Of a stretch of 13,095 nucleotides of DNA, positions 1-8,464 are shown piece by piece. The notes under the pieces are model-generated. The model did not search any database, was not told where the DNA came from, and saw only the letters and a list, made by a program, of their open reading frames with translations. The number at the start of each line of letters is the position of its first letter. Within the stretch, counting starts at the first letter, position 1. The DNA comes from an uncultured Collinsella sp. GTDB taxonomy: Bacteria; Actinomycetota; Coriobacteriia; Coriobacteriales; Coriobacteriaceae. The stretch covers positions 1 to 13,095 of the forward strand of contig CABSMK010000037.1 in NCBI GenBank assembly GCA_902478825.1, in the 5' to 3' direction. The position numbers and the translations under genes are program-made.

Positions 1-46
1 TACACCTCTCTATTCGTCGGCAGCGTCAGATGTGTATAAGAGACAG
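1..46. other. Illumina Nextera adapter (assembly artefact)
   Basis: Bases 14-27 read TCGTCGGCAGCGTC and bases 28-46 read AGATGTGTATAAGAGACAG, the Nextera read-1 adapter followed by the 19-bp Tn5 mosaic end. Bases 1-5 (TACAC) match the end of the P5 primer and bases 6-13 (CTCTCTAT) fit an 8-base i5 index, matching S502 as I remember it. This is library sequence, not genome. Biological sequence begins at 47. Confidence 0.98.
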
Positions 47-362
47 GTTTATCAACTTCCCCTCGATTCTTCAAAACGTCCCAATGCAATGATTCATGAG
101 CATCGATAAACTCGAGGGGTGAAGCAAGGTAGTGTCTGAGGTTCGCGGAGAACCTAACGTAATCGGAAGCGAAAAAATAAAGACCTGCCGTCGGCGACTG
201 GTACGGAAGTCCAAAATAGCGGTAGACAGACCCACCCCAACAATTATTTGAAATAATAGAAAAATCGCAACGATTTAAACGCTGACGACGACTCTTTACA
301 AATAAAGGATTAGTCTGCTCGCGAATCTTCCTCTGGATAATCCCAAAATAGTCTCTAGCCAT
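47..362 (-). CDS. DUF1919 family exopolysaccharide biosynthesis protein, N-terminal part
   Basis: This gene is cut by the contig end, so only the first 105 codons are present. The ATG at 362 overlaps the end of the upstream polymerase gene by 8 bases and has a GAGG ribosome site 6 bases ahead. The translation begins MARDYFGIIQRKIREQ. It then contains SIISNNCWGGSVYRYFG at about residues 40-56, YQSPTAGLYFF, a DYVRF segment and LEFIDAHE. The pattern of NNCWGG, then SPT-GL, then DY is characteristic of the DUF1919 family, which is found in exopolysaccharide and capsule clusters and has no established biochemical activity that I know of. Its place as the seventh gene of the polysaccharide operon agrees. 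The reading frame is open up to the adapter. The family call is by recalled pattern only. Confidence 0.85.
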
Positions 363-1611
363 GAAAAACCTCATCTTTGCAAGTCGAACCTGAATGCTCT
401 CGCTGCATAGAGTAAAGAGCCTCGGAAATACCGATTAAATTAAAGTTGATACAGATAAAGAAAGCAGAGGTCTCACAAAAAGCAACGAATGAAAAGATGA
501 TTAAACCGAATATAGCCGGGCTTAGCTTGCCGCAACGAAAAGCTTGCACAAGTGTTGCAAGCCATGCAACATACATAAGAATAGCCACAAGGATACCCGA
601 CTCAAGAACTATATGCGCATATGCATTATCAACCAAAAAGGTACTGAAACTGCCAAATCGAATAAAGGCATCATCGAAATCAAACCCGAACGGCAACGGC
701 GGAAACGAAACTGTAAAATAATGCATTAAGGCAAGTCTTGCCGAAAGAACAGAATCGAGCTCACGCATCCAGCCTACAGAAGGATTATAGGAATACATAA
801 AATAATAAGTCGACAGACTCAAAATAATGAAAGCACCGATTCCCAGTGCAATGAGCAATCGATCGAAAGCTTTTCCCCTCAAGAGGGTTGCAAGAATTGC
901 CAAAAATGCTAATAACAGTATGCATAGAGCTGAAGTTCTAGAAAAAACCACAACACGGCACAAGTAGTACATACAACCGTAAAATATCACGTCAACAATG
1001 GTTGCTTTTCGAAACCGCAGAACCGTAAAAGCACATGTCATAGAAAGCAAAAGGACACCAAGACTGTTGGGATGTGTGAAACCAGGAGCCTGCCTAAGCG
1101 TGTTGTTTAGAGAATTCATCGTAATCGACGAAATATAACCAGCGCTAGCCGCCGATACCGTTACAAGAATTACTCCGAGCGAGCACCAGAAAGAAACTGA
1201 AGCAACATCGCGAACGTCAACACCTTTTCCGGCAACAACAAACAGGAAGAGCAAGAAAATATTCCAACTTCCCGAAAACGCTGTTGACGAGATAACCACG
1301 CAGGCACAGATAGAAAACAGAGCAATCTGCCACCGTGAAAAACCCAAACGCAAAATATGAGCTGTCAAAACTACCGTGCAAAACGCCCTGACTCCAAGAT
1401 AAAACAAATCAAGATGAAGAAAGCTAAGGTCGCGAAAGGTAGTGAAATTTAGGTTGTAGGCGATAAAATACAACGAAAATGCGAATAAATACGACTTTTT
1501 ATAATTATCTGGAAATGTCGAATTGTCATTAAGCGCCATCCAGCCAATATGACTATACGGATGAACTGAATTCTTAGCCCTCACGCCAGTTTGCCTTACA
1601 CCTTGTTTCAT
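355..1611 (-). CDS. Wzy-like polysaccharide polymerase, multi-pass membrane protein
   Basis: This is a very hydrophobic protein of about 418 residues with roughly 10-12 predicted membrane segments. It is the likely polymerase that joins lipid-linked repeat units on the outer face of the membrane. Supporting motifs are GFTHPNSLG, the HPN motif common in O-antigen and capsule polymerases, and a large extracytoplasmic stretch late in the protein with PFGFDFDD followed by VDNAYAHIVLESG, resembling the DN-Y-ESG region of the Wzy/O-antigen ligase superfamily. I prefer the ATG at 1611, preceded by GGCGGGG with 9 bases spacing. A GTG at 1629, directly after the upstream stop codon, would add 6 residues. 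The gene is lower in GC than thrS, as is usual for these exchangeable loci. A ligase or an oligosaccharide exporter is less likely given the context and motifs. Confidence 0.82.
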   Translation of the reverse strand: MKQGVRQTGVRAKNSVHPYSHIGWMALNDNSTFPDNYKKSYLFAFSLYFIAYNLNFTTFRDLSFLHLDLFYLGVRAFCTVVLTAHILRLGFSRWQIALFSICACVVISSTAFSGSWNIFLLFLFVVAGKGVDVRDVASVSFWCSLGVILVTVSAASAGYISSITMNSLNNTLRQAPGFTHPNSLGVLLLSMTCAFTVLRFRKATIVDVIFYGCMYYLCRVVVFSRTSALCILLLAFLAILATLLRGKAFDRLLIALGIGAFIILSLSTYYFMYSYNPSVGWMRELDSVLSARLALMHYFTVSFPPLPFGFDFDDAFIRFGSFSTFLVDNAYAHIVLESGILVAILMYVAWLATLVQAFRCGKLSPAIFGLIIFSFVAFCETSAFFICINFNLIGISEALYSMQREHSGSTCKDEVFHG

Positions 1612-1629
1612 TATTATTGACCCCGCCAC

Positions 1630-2763
1630 TCACTTACCAGAAACCCGTTTCAAAAGTTCCTCATAATACTCCATCAGTTTTTCTGCATTTGCCTCTGCGG
1701 AATAGCCGGCCTTAGCCAACCTTTCTCCAGCGAATGCGTCGCGCCCGTCTTCGATAGCGGCAGATAGTTCCGTGGCCCAGTCTTCCAGTGAAGATTCCAG
1801 ATCGACAAACCTGCCATTCCCAGCAACATCGCTTTCGGCGGGAACATTCGTCGAAAACACGCACGGCAAGCCAGCCGCCTGGGCCTCGACAGCAGAAATG
1901 GGCAGTCCTTCATATAGGGAAGGCATAAAGAACACGTCAAAAACCGAATAAAAGCGAGCGACATCGCTACGAACACCTGGCAAAAACACTTTGTCTGAAA
2001 GACCAAGAGAAGCAATCTTGTCTTCTAGCGCACGACGCCCCTCTCCATCGCCGAGAATAACCAAGCGAGCTTCCGGCACCACTTTGATATAAGTCGCAAA
2101 CGCATCAATAGCAAAAGAATAGTTCTTTTGTTTAACGAAGCGTCCCACGCAACCTATCACCGGAGCGTTCTCAGAAATACCAAGTTCTGCACGCAGGTTT
2201 TCACGGGCGTTAATGCTATATGCAAAATCATCAAGACAAATACCGTTGTTTATGAGTTCAAAAGGCACATTGCCAAACAAGTATTTGCCCGCTTCGTTAG
2301 AACAGGCAGAATATGCATTTGCAAAACGCTTACCGAACGCAATAAGCGGGGCGTTTCGCAAGCGATGGATAGCATTGTCGGATGAACTATTAAGGTGACT
2401 GTGGATAACTCGCACACCCACACCGGCGCGCCGGCACGCTCGAAGGGTTACGAAAGCATTATTAGGCACATGGCAATGTGCGATGTCATACTTACTTGCA
2501 ACTTTTCCTAGAACATCGGTCGCCTCGCGAGCAAACTCAAAGGGTGACGTTTTACCATGCGAGACAACGTATACTGAAGAACCTTCTCCCTTCAATTCAT
2601 CGTCAAGACTGTTGGGAAAAATAAGTCGACCCGATTCAGACGAATGATGAAAAAAATCAAAATGGAAACGGTCCCTATCGATATATCGATTCATGTTGAG
2701 AACAAAGCGGGTCACGCCTGAATCCGATGCAAGCGAAGGCACTATCTGAAGAACTTTAATCAC
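1630..2763 (-). CDS. GT4 family glycosyltransferase (second of two tandem paralogues)
   Basis: A retaining GT-B glycosyltransferase of about 377 residues that would transfer a sugar from a nucleotide-sugar donor to the growing lipid-linked oligosaccharide on the cytoplasmic side. The N-terminal Rossmann half opens with IKVLQIVPSLASDSGVTRFV. The C-terminal donor-binding half has NNGICLDDF (about 172-180), VGRFVKQKN (206-214), LVILGDGEGRR (234-244) and PSLYEGLPISAVEAQAAG (281-298), which carries the E-x7-E pair. I chose the GTG at 2763 because it overlaps the upstream stop by 8 bases and starts exactly at the conserved first beta strand. The longer reading (436 residues from 2940) adds an unrelated leader that lies inside the upstream gene. 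The specific sugar cannot be read from sequence. Confidence 0.9.
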   Translation of the reverse strand: MIKVLQIVPSLASDSGVTRFVLNMNRYIDRDRFHFDFFHHSSESGRLIFPNSLDDELKGEGSSVYVVSHGKTSPFEFAREATDVLGKVASKYDIAHCHVPNNAFVTLRACRRAGVGVRVIHSHLNSSSDNAIHRLRNAPLIAFGKRFANAYSACSNEAGKYLFGNVPFELINNGICLDDFAYSINARENLRAELGISENAPVIGCVGRFVKQKNYSFAIDAFATYIKVVPEARLVILGDGEGRRALEDKIASLGLSDKVFLPGVRSDVARFYSVFDVFFMPSLYEGLPISAVEAQAAGLPCVFSTNVPAESDVAGNGRFVDLESSLEDWATELSAAIEDGRDAFAGERLAKAGYSAEANAEKLMEYYEELLKRVSGK

Positions 2764-3928
2764 AACTAACCCTATCCAACAAATGCTTTCGGACAATAGA
2801 CGCGCAGTGGTCTGCATCAAAACCCGCACTGCGAACAAGTGCGGCGTAGATATCCCTATCCATCGACATTCGAACCATCTCAACAGCCCTATCCGCCCAG
2901 GCAGGCTCACCGGCAGAGAGCGGTAGTGAGGCTTCGACATCCGTCACATGAGCCTCCGAAGGCAAAGCCTCCGAGCATACAATGGTGCAGCCTGAGCATT
3001 GAGCCTCAATACGCACAATCGCAAGTCCCTCAAATAGCGATGGCATAAGAAAACAATCAAGGGCCGAGTAGACGGGAGCCGGATCGGGAAGATATCCCGG
3101 CATAATGACTTTTTCTCTAATGGCCAGCTCGTCAACCAATTCTTCGACCTGCGGACGCAAATCCCCCTCGCCCACCATCAGGTAATAAGAATTTGGCTCA
3201 CGCTTTAGAATCTCAGCGAAAACCCTAATCTGAAAGAAGGGATTCTTCACCTCAGCGATACGTCCGACGTTTCCAAATAAGAACGCATTCTGTGGAATAT
3301 CGAAGCTTTCGCGAATCTCAGCACGAGCTGCAGCATCGAATCTAAAGCGCTCAGTATCAATCCCATTGTTAACGACCTCGAATGGGCGATTGCCGAAAAG
3401 ATAACGACCAGCATCACTCGAACAGGCAAGGCAAGCGGTAGCGCTGCCGCTGAGAACGGTTTTTCCAAAGGCATGCATAACCGCCTTAGCCGCTGCTTGT
3501 CCAGATCCAAAGGCCGAGTTATGAGAATGGACAACGCGCACGGGAACACAGCACTTCATTGCAACCTCGGAGTAGAGGAACCCCATGCCGTTCATGGTGT
3601 TGATATAGACCGCATCTGGACTCATGGCATTTGCCAGTTCAGCAAATCCCTTGGATCCATCGCAGAGCCTCTTAAGCTGTCCAGGTTTATAACCAGAGAA
3701 AACCGTATAACGATCGATTCCCAACTTAGCAAGCTCATCGTCAAATGAGTCATTCCAGTCCCAGCATGAGTACAGCGAAAAAGAAACGCCATTTCCTTGC
3801 AGCCGGCGAAAGAGCTCCATGAGAAAAGTCTCGATCCCGCCTTGGCCCCATGCCTCCGCATAGCAGAGCACACGTTTACCAGTCGAATAAGAAATCGGCG
3901 CAGGGACTTTGCATACAATCTTACTCAA
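2756..3928 (-). CDS. GT4 family glycosyltransferase (first of two tandem paralogues)
   Basis: A GT-B, GT4-type glycosyltransferase of about 390 residues, probably acting on a lipid-linked oligosaccharide. Visible motifs in order are KRVLCYAEAWGQGGIETFL near the N-terminus, VRVVHSHNS, VVNNGIDTERF, VGRIAEVKNP, LMVGEGDLRP and PSLFEGLAIVRIEAQCSG with the E-x7-E pair. The segment ACSSDAGRYLFGNRPFE is nearly the same as in the next gene, indicating duplication. Start choice is uncertain. TTG at 3928 gives an 8-base overlap with the upstream gene behind an AAGGGTGA-like ribosome site. GTG at 3937 or 3958 is possible, adding 3 or 10 residues. Confidence 0.88.
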   Translation of the reverse strand: MSKIVCKVPAPISYSTGKRVLCYAEAWGQGGIETFLMELFRRLQGNGVSFSLYSCWDWNDSFDDELAKLGIDRYTVFSGYKPGQLKRLCDGSKGFAELANAMSPDAVYINTMNGMGFLYSEVAMKCCVPVRVVHSHNSAFGSGQAAAKAVMHAFGKTVLSGSATACLACSSDAGRYLFGNRPFEVVNNGIDTERFRFDAAARAEIRESFDIPQNAFLFGNVGRIAEVKNPFFQIRVFAEILKREPNSYYLMVGEGDLRPQVEELVDELAIREKVIMPGYLPDPAPVYSALDCFLMPSLFEGLAIVRIEAQCSGCTIVCSEALPSEAHVTDVEASLPLSAGEPAWADRAVEMVRMSMDRDIYAALVRSAGFDADHCASIVRKHLLDRVSCD

Positions 3929-4769
3929 CCCTATCACCCTTACGTCGGAGTACGACACGATAAACGAAAGAGCGCAACGAGTTGGGCATCAAACAAACAA
4001 CTGCATGCGGGTAATAGGAACAAAAATAATCTCGCTTGGTGAAATACCCACGGTCAACCTGTGCCTTTTTAAAAGCCTTGGCATATTTAAGGTAGCGAAT
4101 CCCTCCTCTACGGGCATAAAAATCTTCGCTTACGCGCATCGCCACAAGCGGTTCACCTAGGTTATCCGCCTTGCAGCCGCATGCGAGCATCCTATTAAAA
4201 AGATCCCAGTCCTCGAAATATAGAAAATCAGAACTGTAGTTACCAGCCTCCATAACCCTCGACTTTCTAAATGTCATCGGAGGGTGGCGAAAGGGATTGC
4301 GTCTTTTTGAGTAGATGGAGATGGCATCCATACCCTTGGGAAGATCAGTAGAAGCGATGGGCTTATCGGGTGATTCAACGAATTCAACAACGTCGCTCCC
4401 GACCATATCAAGTCCTCTATTAATAGCGGCAAGCTGCTTTTCCATACGGTCAGAACGAGCTACATCGTCTGTATCCATACGTGCAACGATTTCATTAGAG
4501 CAAGCGAGCATACCTTGACGCAAGGCATAGCCCAGCCCATGATTTTCATCATAGGAAATAAATTTAAAGAGACCTGGGTGCTCAGAGTCATAATCTGAAA
4601 GAACGTCTTCAAGCTCGCGTGTAAGCGGACCATCCTTGACCATGACGATTTCAGAAGGAGAAACCGTTTGATTTAGCATGCTGTCTAAAGCCTGAATCAG
4701 AAAGGCGGGTTTTTCTTTTTTGTAAATGCTCATCAATACACTGTAAGAACAAGTATCAGTTGTCTGCAT
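3921..4769 (-). CDS. GT2 family glycosyltransferase
   Basis: An inverting GT-A glycosyltransferase of 282 residues. It opens with YSVLMSIYKKEKPAFLIQALDSML, the standard GT2 first strand and helix, followed by EIVMVKDG. The metal- and donor-binding motif is ARMDTDDVARSDRME, with DTDD at 99-102, and the likely catalytic acidic pair is FEDWDLFNRM with ED at 186-187. The ATG at 4769 directly follows the TAA of the sugar transferase (TAA-ATG), so translation is probably coupled. It most likely adds the second or a later sugar to the undecaprenyl-linked precursor made by the upstream enzyme. Donor and acceptor are not predictable. Confidence 0.9.
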   Translation of the reverse strand: MQTTDTCSYSVLMSIYKKEKPAFLIQALDSMLNQTVSPSEIVMVKDGPLTRELEDVLSDYDSEHPGLFKFISYDENHGLGYALRQGMLACSNEIVARMDTDDVARSDRMEKQLAAINRGLDMVGSDVVEFVESPDKPIASTDLPKGMDAISIYSKRRNPFRHPPMTFRKSRVMEAGNYSSDFLYFEDWDLFNRMLACGCKADNLGEPLVAMRVSEDFYARRGGIRYLKYAKAFKKAQVDRGYFTKRDYFCSYYPHAVVCLMPNSLRSFVYRVVLRRKGDRVE

Positions 4770-5456
4770 TTAACGACCCGTCCTCTCCTTGCCGAACATT
4801 GCACCAAAGGTGCCCGTGAAGCATTTCCAGTCCATGCGAAAACAGCGGTTTTGAACGTAACGAAGTTCAATCTTTTGTCGCAAGCCGCTCTCGAACGTCG
4901 CTTCATTTCGATCCGTTGCTTGCCAAAGCCCAGTAATGCCAGGCTGAACAGAAAGCAGTTCGGCCTTCTCCTCATCCGTAAAATGCTGTTCAAGCTCATC
5001 CCTTGTAATGGGGCGAGGCCCAATAACAGAAAGGTCGCCGTTTAGCACATTGAGAAACTGAGGCATCTCGTCGATAGAGCATTTGCGAATGAATAGACCA
5101 ACCTTGGTAATGCGGGGGTCATCGTCGACCTTGCGCTCGACTTCCCACTGATGCAGCTGCTCAGGGCTCAGATACTTCTGCACGTTGCCAGCATCGGCGA
5201 CCATGCTGCGAAGCTTAAAAATCCTGATTGTCTTTCCGCCCTTACCAACACGCTCTTGCGCATACATAGGACTGCCGGGCGATTCAAGGCTAATTAGTGC
5301 ACACACAACAGCAATAGGAATAAGCAGTAGAACACTCATCAAAAGACTGAACACAAGGTCAAACAGCCTCTTAACAAAACGATAGCCAAGCGTACCGCTC
5401 GGCTTTATCCGATCGAAAGCCAGTGCATCCCCCATTGATGTACAGCTCTCTGTCAT
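4770..5456 (-). CDS. Polyprenyl-phosphate sugar-1-phosphate transferase (bacterial sugar transferase family)
   Basis: This enzyme starts the repeat unit by moving a sugar-1-phosphate from a nucleotide sugar to undecaprenyl phosphate at the inner membrane leaflet. From the ATG at 5456 it is 228 residues, typical of the small WbaP/PglC-like catalytic form. It has one membrane-inserted helix (about 33-57), then FKLRSM (80-85), DDDPRITKVG (111-120), DEMPQFLNVLNGDLSVIGPRP in the catalytic region (129-149) and PGITGLWQ (172-179). The start is uncertain: ATG 5456 has AAGGA only two or three bases upstream, ATG 5435 would remove 7 residues, and GTG 5483 would add 9 but follows a hairpin. A frame running back to 5609 overlaps the previous gene and reads through a G9 tract; I regard that leader as non-coding. 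Confidence 0.9.
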   Translation of the reverse strand: MTESCTSMGDALAFDRIKPSGTLGYRFVKRLFDLVFSLLMSVLLLIPIAVVCALISLESPGSPMYAQERVGKGGKTIRIFKLRSMVADAGNVQKYLSPEQLHQWEVERKVDDDPRITKVGLFIRKCSIDEMPQFLNVLNGDLSVIGPRPITRDELEQHFTDEEKAELLSVQPGITGLWQATDRNEATFESGLRQKIELRYVQNRCFRMDWKCFTGTFGAMFGKERTGR

Positions 5457-5483
5457 TTCCTTAGCAGCCACAATAAAACTCAC

Positions 5484-5509
5484 GTTCCTGTCCCCAGGAA
5501 CCCCCCCCC
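5484..5509 (-). promoter_or_regulatory. G9 tract followed by GNRA-loop hairpin in the leader of the sugar transferase gene
   Basis: On the coding (minus) strand a run of nine G (5509-5501) leads into a perfect 7-bp hairpin, GTTCCTG-GGGA-CAGGAAC (5501-5484), whose loop fits GNRA. It sits in the 100-base gap between the NusG-like gene and the first structural gene. A short TTTT follows 6 bases downstream. It could be an attenuator or pause site, or a structure that affects initiation. No function is shown. Confidence 0.45.
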
Positions 5510-5556
5510 ATCTATGAATCCAAAAAACCAAATAAATCGCTGGTGCAACGTCTCCC

Positions 5557-6147
5557 TTACGTTTTGCTGGGAACGTCCAGCGCAAGCAGCTCCCTAAAAG
5601 CGGAGTCACCCTCGCCCACGTCTACCAGGCACCAGCGCTTATGACGGTCGATCTTTTTAACACGGGCCTCTTGCCCCACCAAGGGACCCTGTTCTATATG
5701 CAGTACGCCGTCTTCTATGCGCGCTACGCTGTTGCGCACCACGCCGTCGTCGTCCAGCACACTGCGGTACCAATCCTGCGCATCGTCCGGCATGGGCATG
5801 TACGCCCGCTCCCTACTACCGGCGATGCGACAGCCAAAGCTCAACTGGGCCAAAGCCCTATCGAGCGCGGCGGCATCGTGCGTGGCGACGAAGAAATATT
5901 CCTTGTACATGGGTTTGGTTTGGAGCGACCAAGCGCCGTCCCGCTTAAACCAGAACTCCTTTTGCATCACAAAAGCATCCTGCATAAGGCTGTGCGGGAT
6001 AATGCGGCGGACCTTTTCGCAGGTCTCGCGCTCTTTTCCATGGGGGGTGTGAACCAAATACCAGCGGACGCGGCCGTGCTGGCTGTTGGTGGTGGCACCG
6101 TTAAATGCGCCCGGCAGCTGCTCTTGGCGCCGTGCCGTCTGCTCCAT
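5557..6147 (-). CDS. NusG-family specialised transcription antiterminator (LoaP/RfaH/UpxY-like)
   Basis: A 196-residue NusG paralogue and the first gene of the polysaccharide operon. The NGN domain begins with RWYLVHTPHGKERETCEKVRRII (about 28-50), with the aromatic WY that opens NGN domains, and continues through QKEFWFKRDG and KPMYKEYFFVATH. A C-terminal KOW domain includes EQGPLVGQEARVKKIDRHKR (about 152-171). Such paralogues bind RNA polymerase and let it read through terminators of one long operon, usually their own. I chose the ATG at 6147 because AGAGGGGG lies upstream; a GTG at 6180 would add 11 residues with no ribosome site. It is not the housekeeping NusG, which normally sits beside secE and ribosomal protein genes. 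The promoter upstream lies in a candidate invertible segment. Confidence 0.87.
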   Translation of the reverse strand: MEQTARRQEQLPGAFNGATTNSQHGRVRWYLVHTPHGKERETCEKVRRIIPHSLMQDAFVMQKEFWFKRDGAWSLQTKPMYKEYFFVATHDAAALDRALAQLSFGCRIAGSRERAYMPMPDDAQDWYRSVLDDDGVVRNSVARIEDGVLHIEQGPLVGQEARVKKIDRHKRWCLVDVGEGDSAFRELLALDVPSKT

Positions 6148-6237
6148 GTTCTCGCCCCCTCTTTTGGCTTTGCGATGCACGCAAATGCAGGGCGTTTAGA
6201 ACAGGCTTCTCGCTCGCAGCTAGGCGCAGTCGCAAAA

Positions 6238-6359
6238 GTACAGGTTTTTGTATCTTTCGACAGAGGACATTATACGAGCAATTAATTAGCGTTTGCCCAG
6301 ATTACGCAAAATGTACAGCCAGTAGGTGCATCTCCATACCCCTCTACAAAAACCTGTAC
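6238..6359 (-). promoter_or_regulatory. Candidate invertible promoter segment flanked by 15-bp inverted repeats
   Basis: GTACAGGTTTTTGTA at 6238-6252 and its exact reverse complement TACAAAAACCTGTAC at 6345-6359 bound a 92-bp interval. Similarity extends outward with one small gap (GCAAAA beside one arm, GCAAAAAG beside the other). The interval contains the only good promoter signal for the operon, so recombination between the arms would turn the promoter away from it. Size and layout fit known phase-variable promoters. No invertase gene is in this window. The alternative is a pair of inverted regulator-binding sites. Confidence 0.62.
6269..6299 (-). promoter_or_regulatory. Promoter of the polysaccharide operon
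   Basis: A perfect -10 box TATAAT lies at 6274-6269 on the minus strand. The -35 is weak: TGGGCA at 6299-6294 with a 19-base spacer is the best match. Transcription would start near 6262, giving a leader of about 115 bases that includes the proximal inverted-repeat arm. A weak -35 suggests that an activator is needed. Confidence 0.65.
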
Positions 6360-6374
6360 CTTTTTGCACAACAA

Positions 6375-6400
6375 AAAAGCCGCTCTAACCAGCGGCTTTT
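6375..6400. terminator. Bidirectional intrinsic terminator
   Basis: A perfect 10-bp stem, AAAAGCCGCT / AGCGGCTTTT, with a 6-base loop. It has a T-run on each strand: TTTTCTTCT on plus, TTTTTTGTTG on minus. It would stop thrS read-through on minus and would also stop any plus-strand transcript leaving the invertible segment toward thrS. Confidence 0.88.
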
Positions 6401-6414
6401 CTTCTAACGACAAC

Positions 6415-6448
6415 AAAAAGGCGACCGCCCGCGAGGACGATCGCCTTT
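6415..6448 (-). terminator. thrS intrinsic terminator
   Basis: An 8-bp stem AAAGGCGA / TCGCCTTT (6417-6424 and 6441-6448) lies about 20 bases after the thrS stop. On the minus strand it ends in TTTTT at 6419-6415. It is the first of two tandem terminators behind thrS. Confidence 0.88.
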
Positions 6449-6470
6449 GTTAATTCTTGTATTGTTTGTG

Positions 6471-8234
<1,764 letters not shown>

Positions 8235-8260
8235 GGGTATGTTTTCTCCTCTCGGATGCC

Positions 8261-8305
8261 TGATGCAAGTGCGTGCGATGCGCTCGGCGTTTTTGACTTG
8301 CATCA
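8261..8305. repeat. Inverted repeat TGATGCAAGT in the thrS leader/promoter
   Basis: TGATGCAAGT (8261-8270) and ACTTGCATCA (8296-8305) form a perfect 10-bp inverted repeat with 25 bases between. The promoter-side arm touches the -10 box, so most of it would not be transcribed. This fits a DNA operator pair better than a leader RNA hairpin. Confidence 0.5.
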
Positions 8306-8332
8306 TTATAGGCAGGTTGCCTTGGTATACAA
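8305..8332 (-). promoter_or_regulatory. thrS: thrS promoter
   Basis: A -10 TATAAT at 8310-8305 and a -35-like TTGTAT at 8332-8327 with a 16-base spacer on the minus strand. The expected start near 8298 gives a leader of about 64 bases, too short for a T-box. Confidence 0.7.
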
Positions 8333-8333
8333 G

Positions 8334-8364
8334 CGCCCGCCGCACCTTAATGGCACGGCGGGCG
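8334..8364 (-). terminator. Possible terminator after the zinc-ribbon gene
   Basis: A perfect GC-rich 9-bp stem CGCCCGCCG / CGGCGGGCG with a 13-base loop lies between the zinc-ribbon gene and the thrS -35. On the minus strand it is followed by CTTGTAT, which is poor in T, so termination there would be weak. On the plus strand ATTTTC follows, but no plus-strand gene is evident. Confidence 0.4.
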
Positions 8365-8464
8365 ATTTTCTACGCATGCTTCATCGTGTAGGGGCGGGTT
8401 GCACGTGCGGCTTGTGCGGGACGCGCAGCGCCCGCGGCTTGCGGCCGGCCCGGCGATGGATGCG

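Noticed and set aside
2763..2940. N-terminal extension of the second GT4 gene
   Set aside because: It overlaps the upstream GT4 gene by 185 bases, and its residues do not fit any GT4 start, whereas GTG 2763 begins at the first conserved strand.
5641..6285. A 214-codon plus-strand open frame
   Set aside because: It lies opposite the NusG-like gene and its promoter segment, has no clear ribosome site and shows no recognisable domain.
8235..8304. T-box or other riboswitch ahead of thrS
   Set aside because: The leader is only about 64 bases, has no terminator/antiterminator pair and no T-box sequence.
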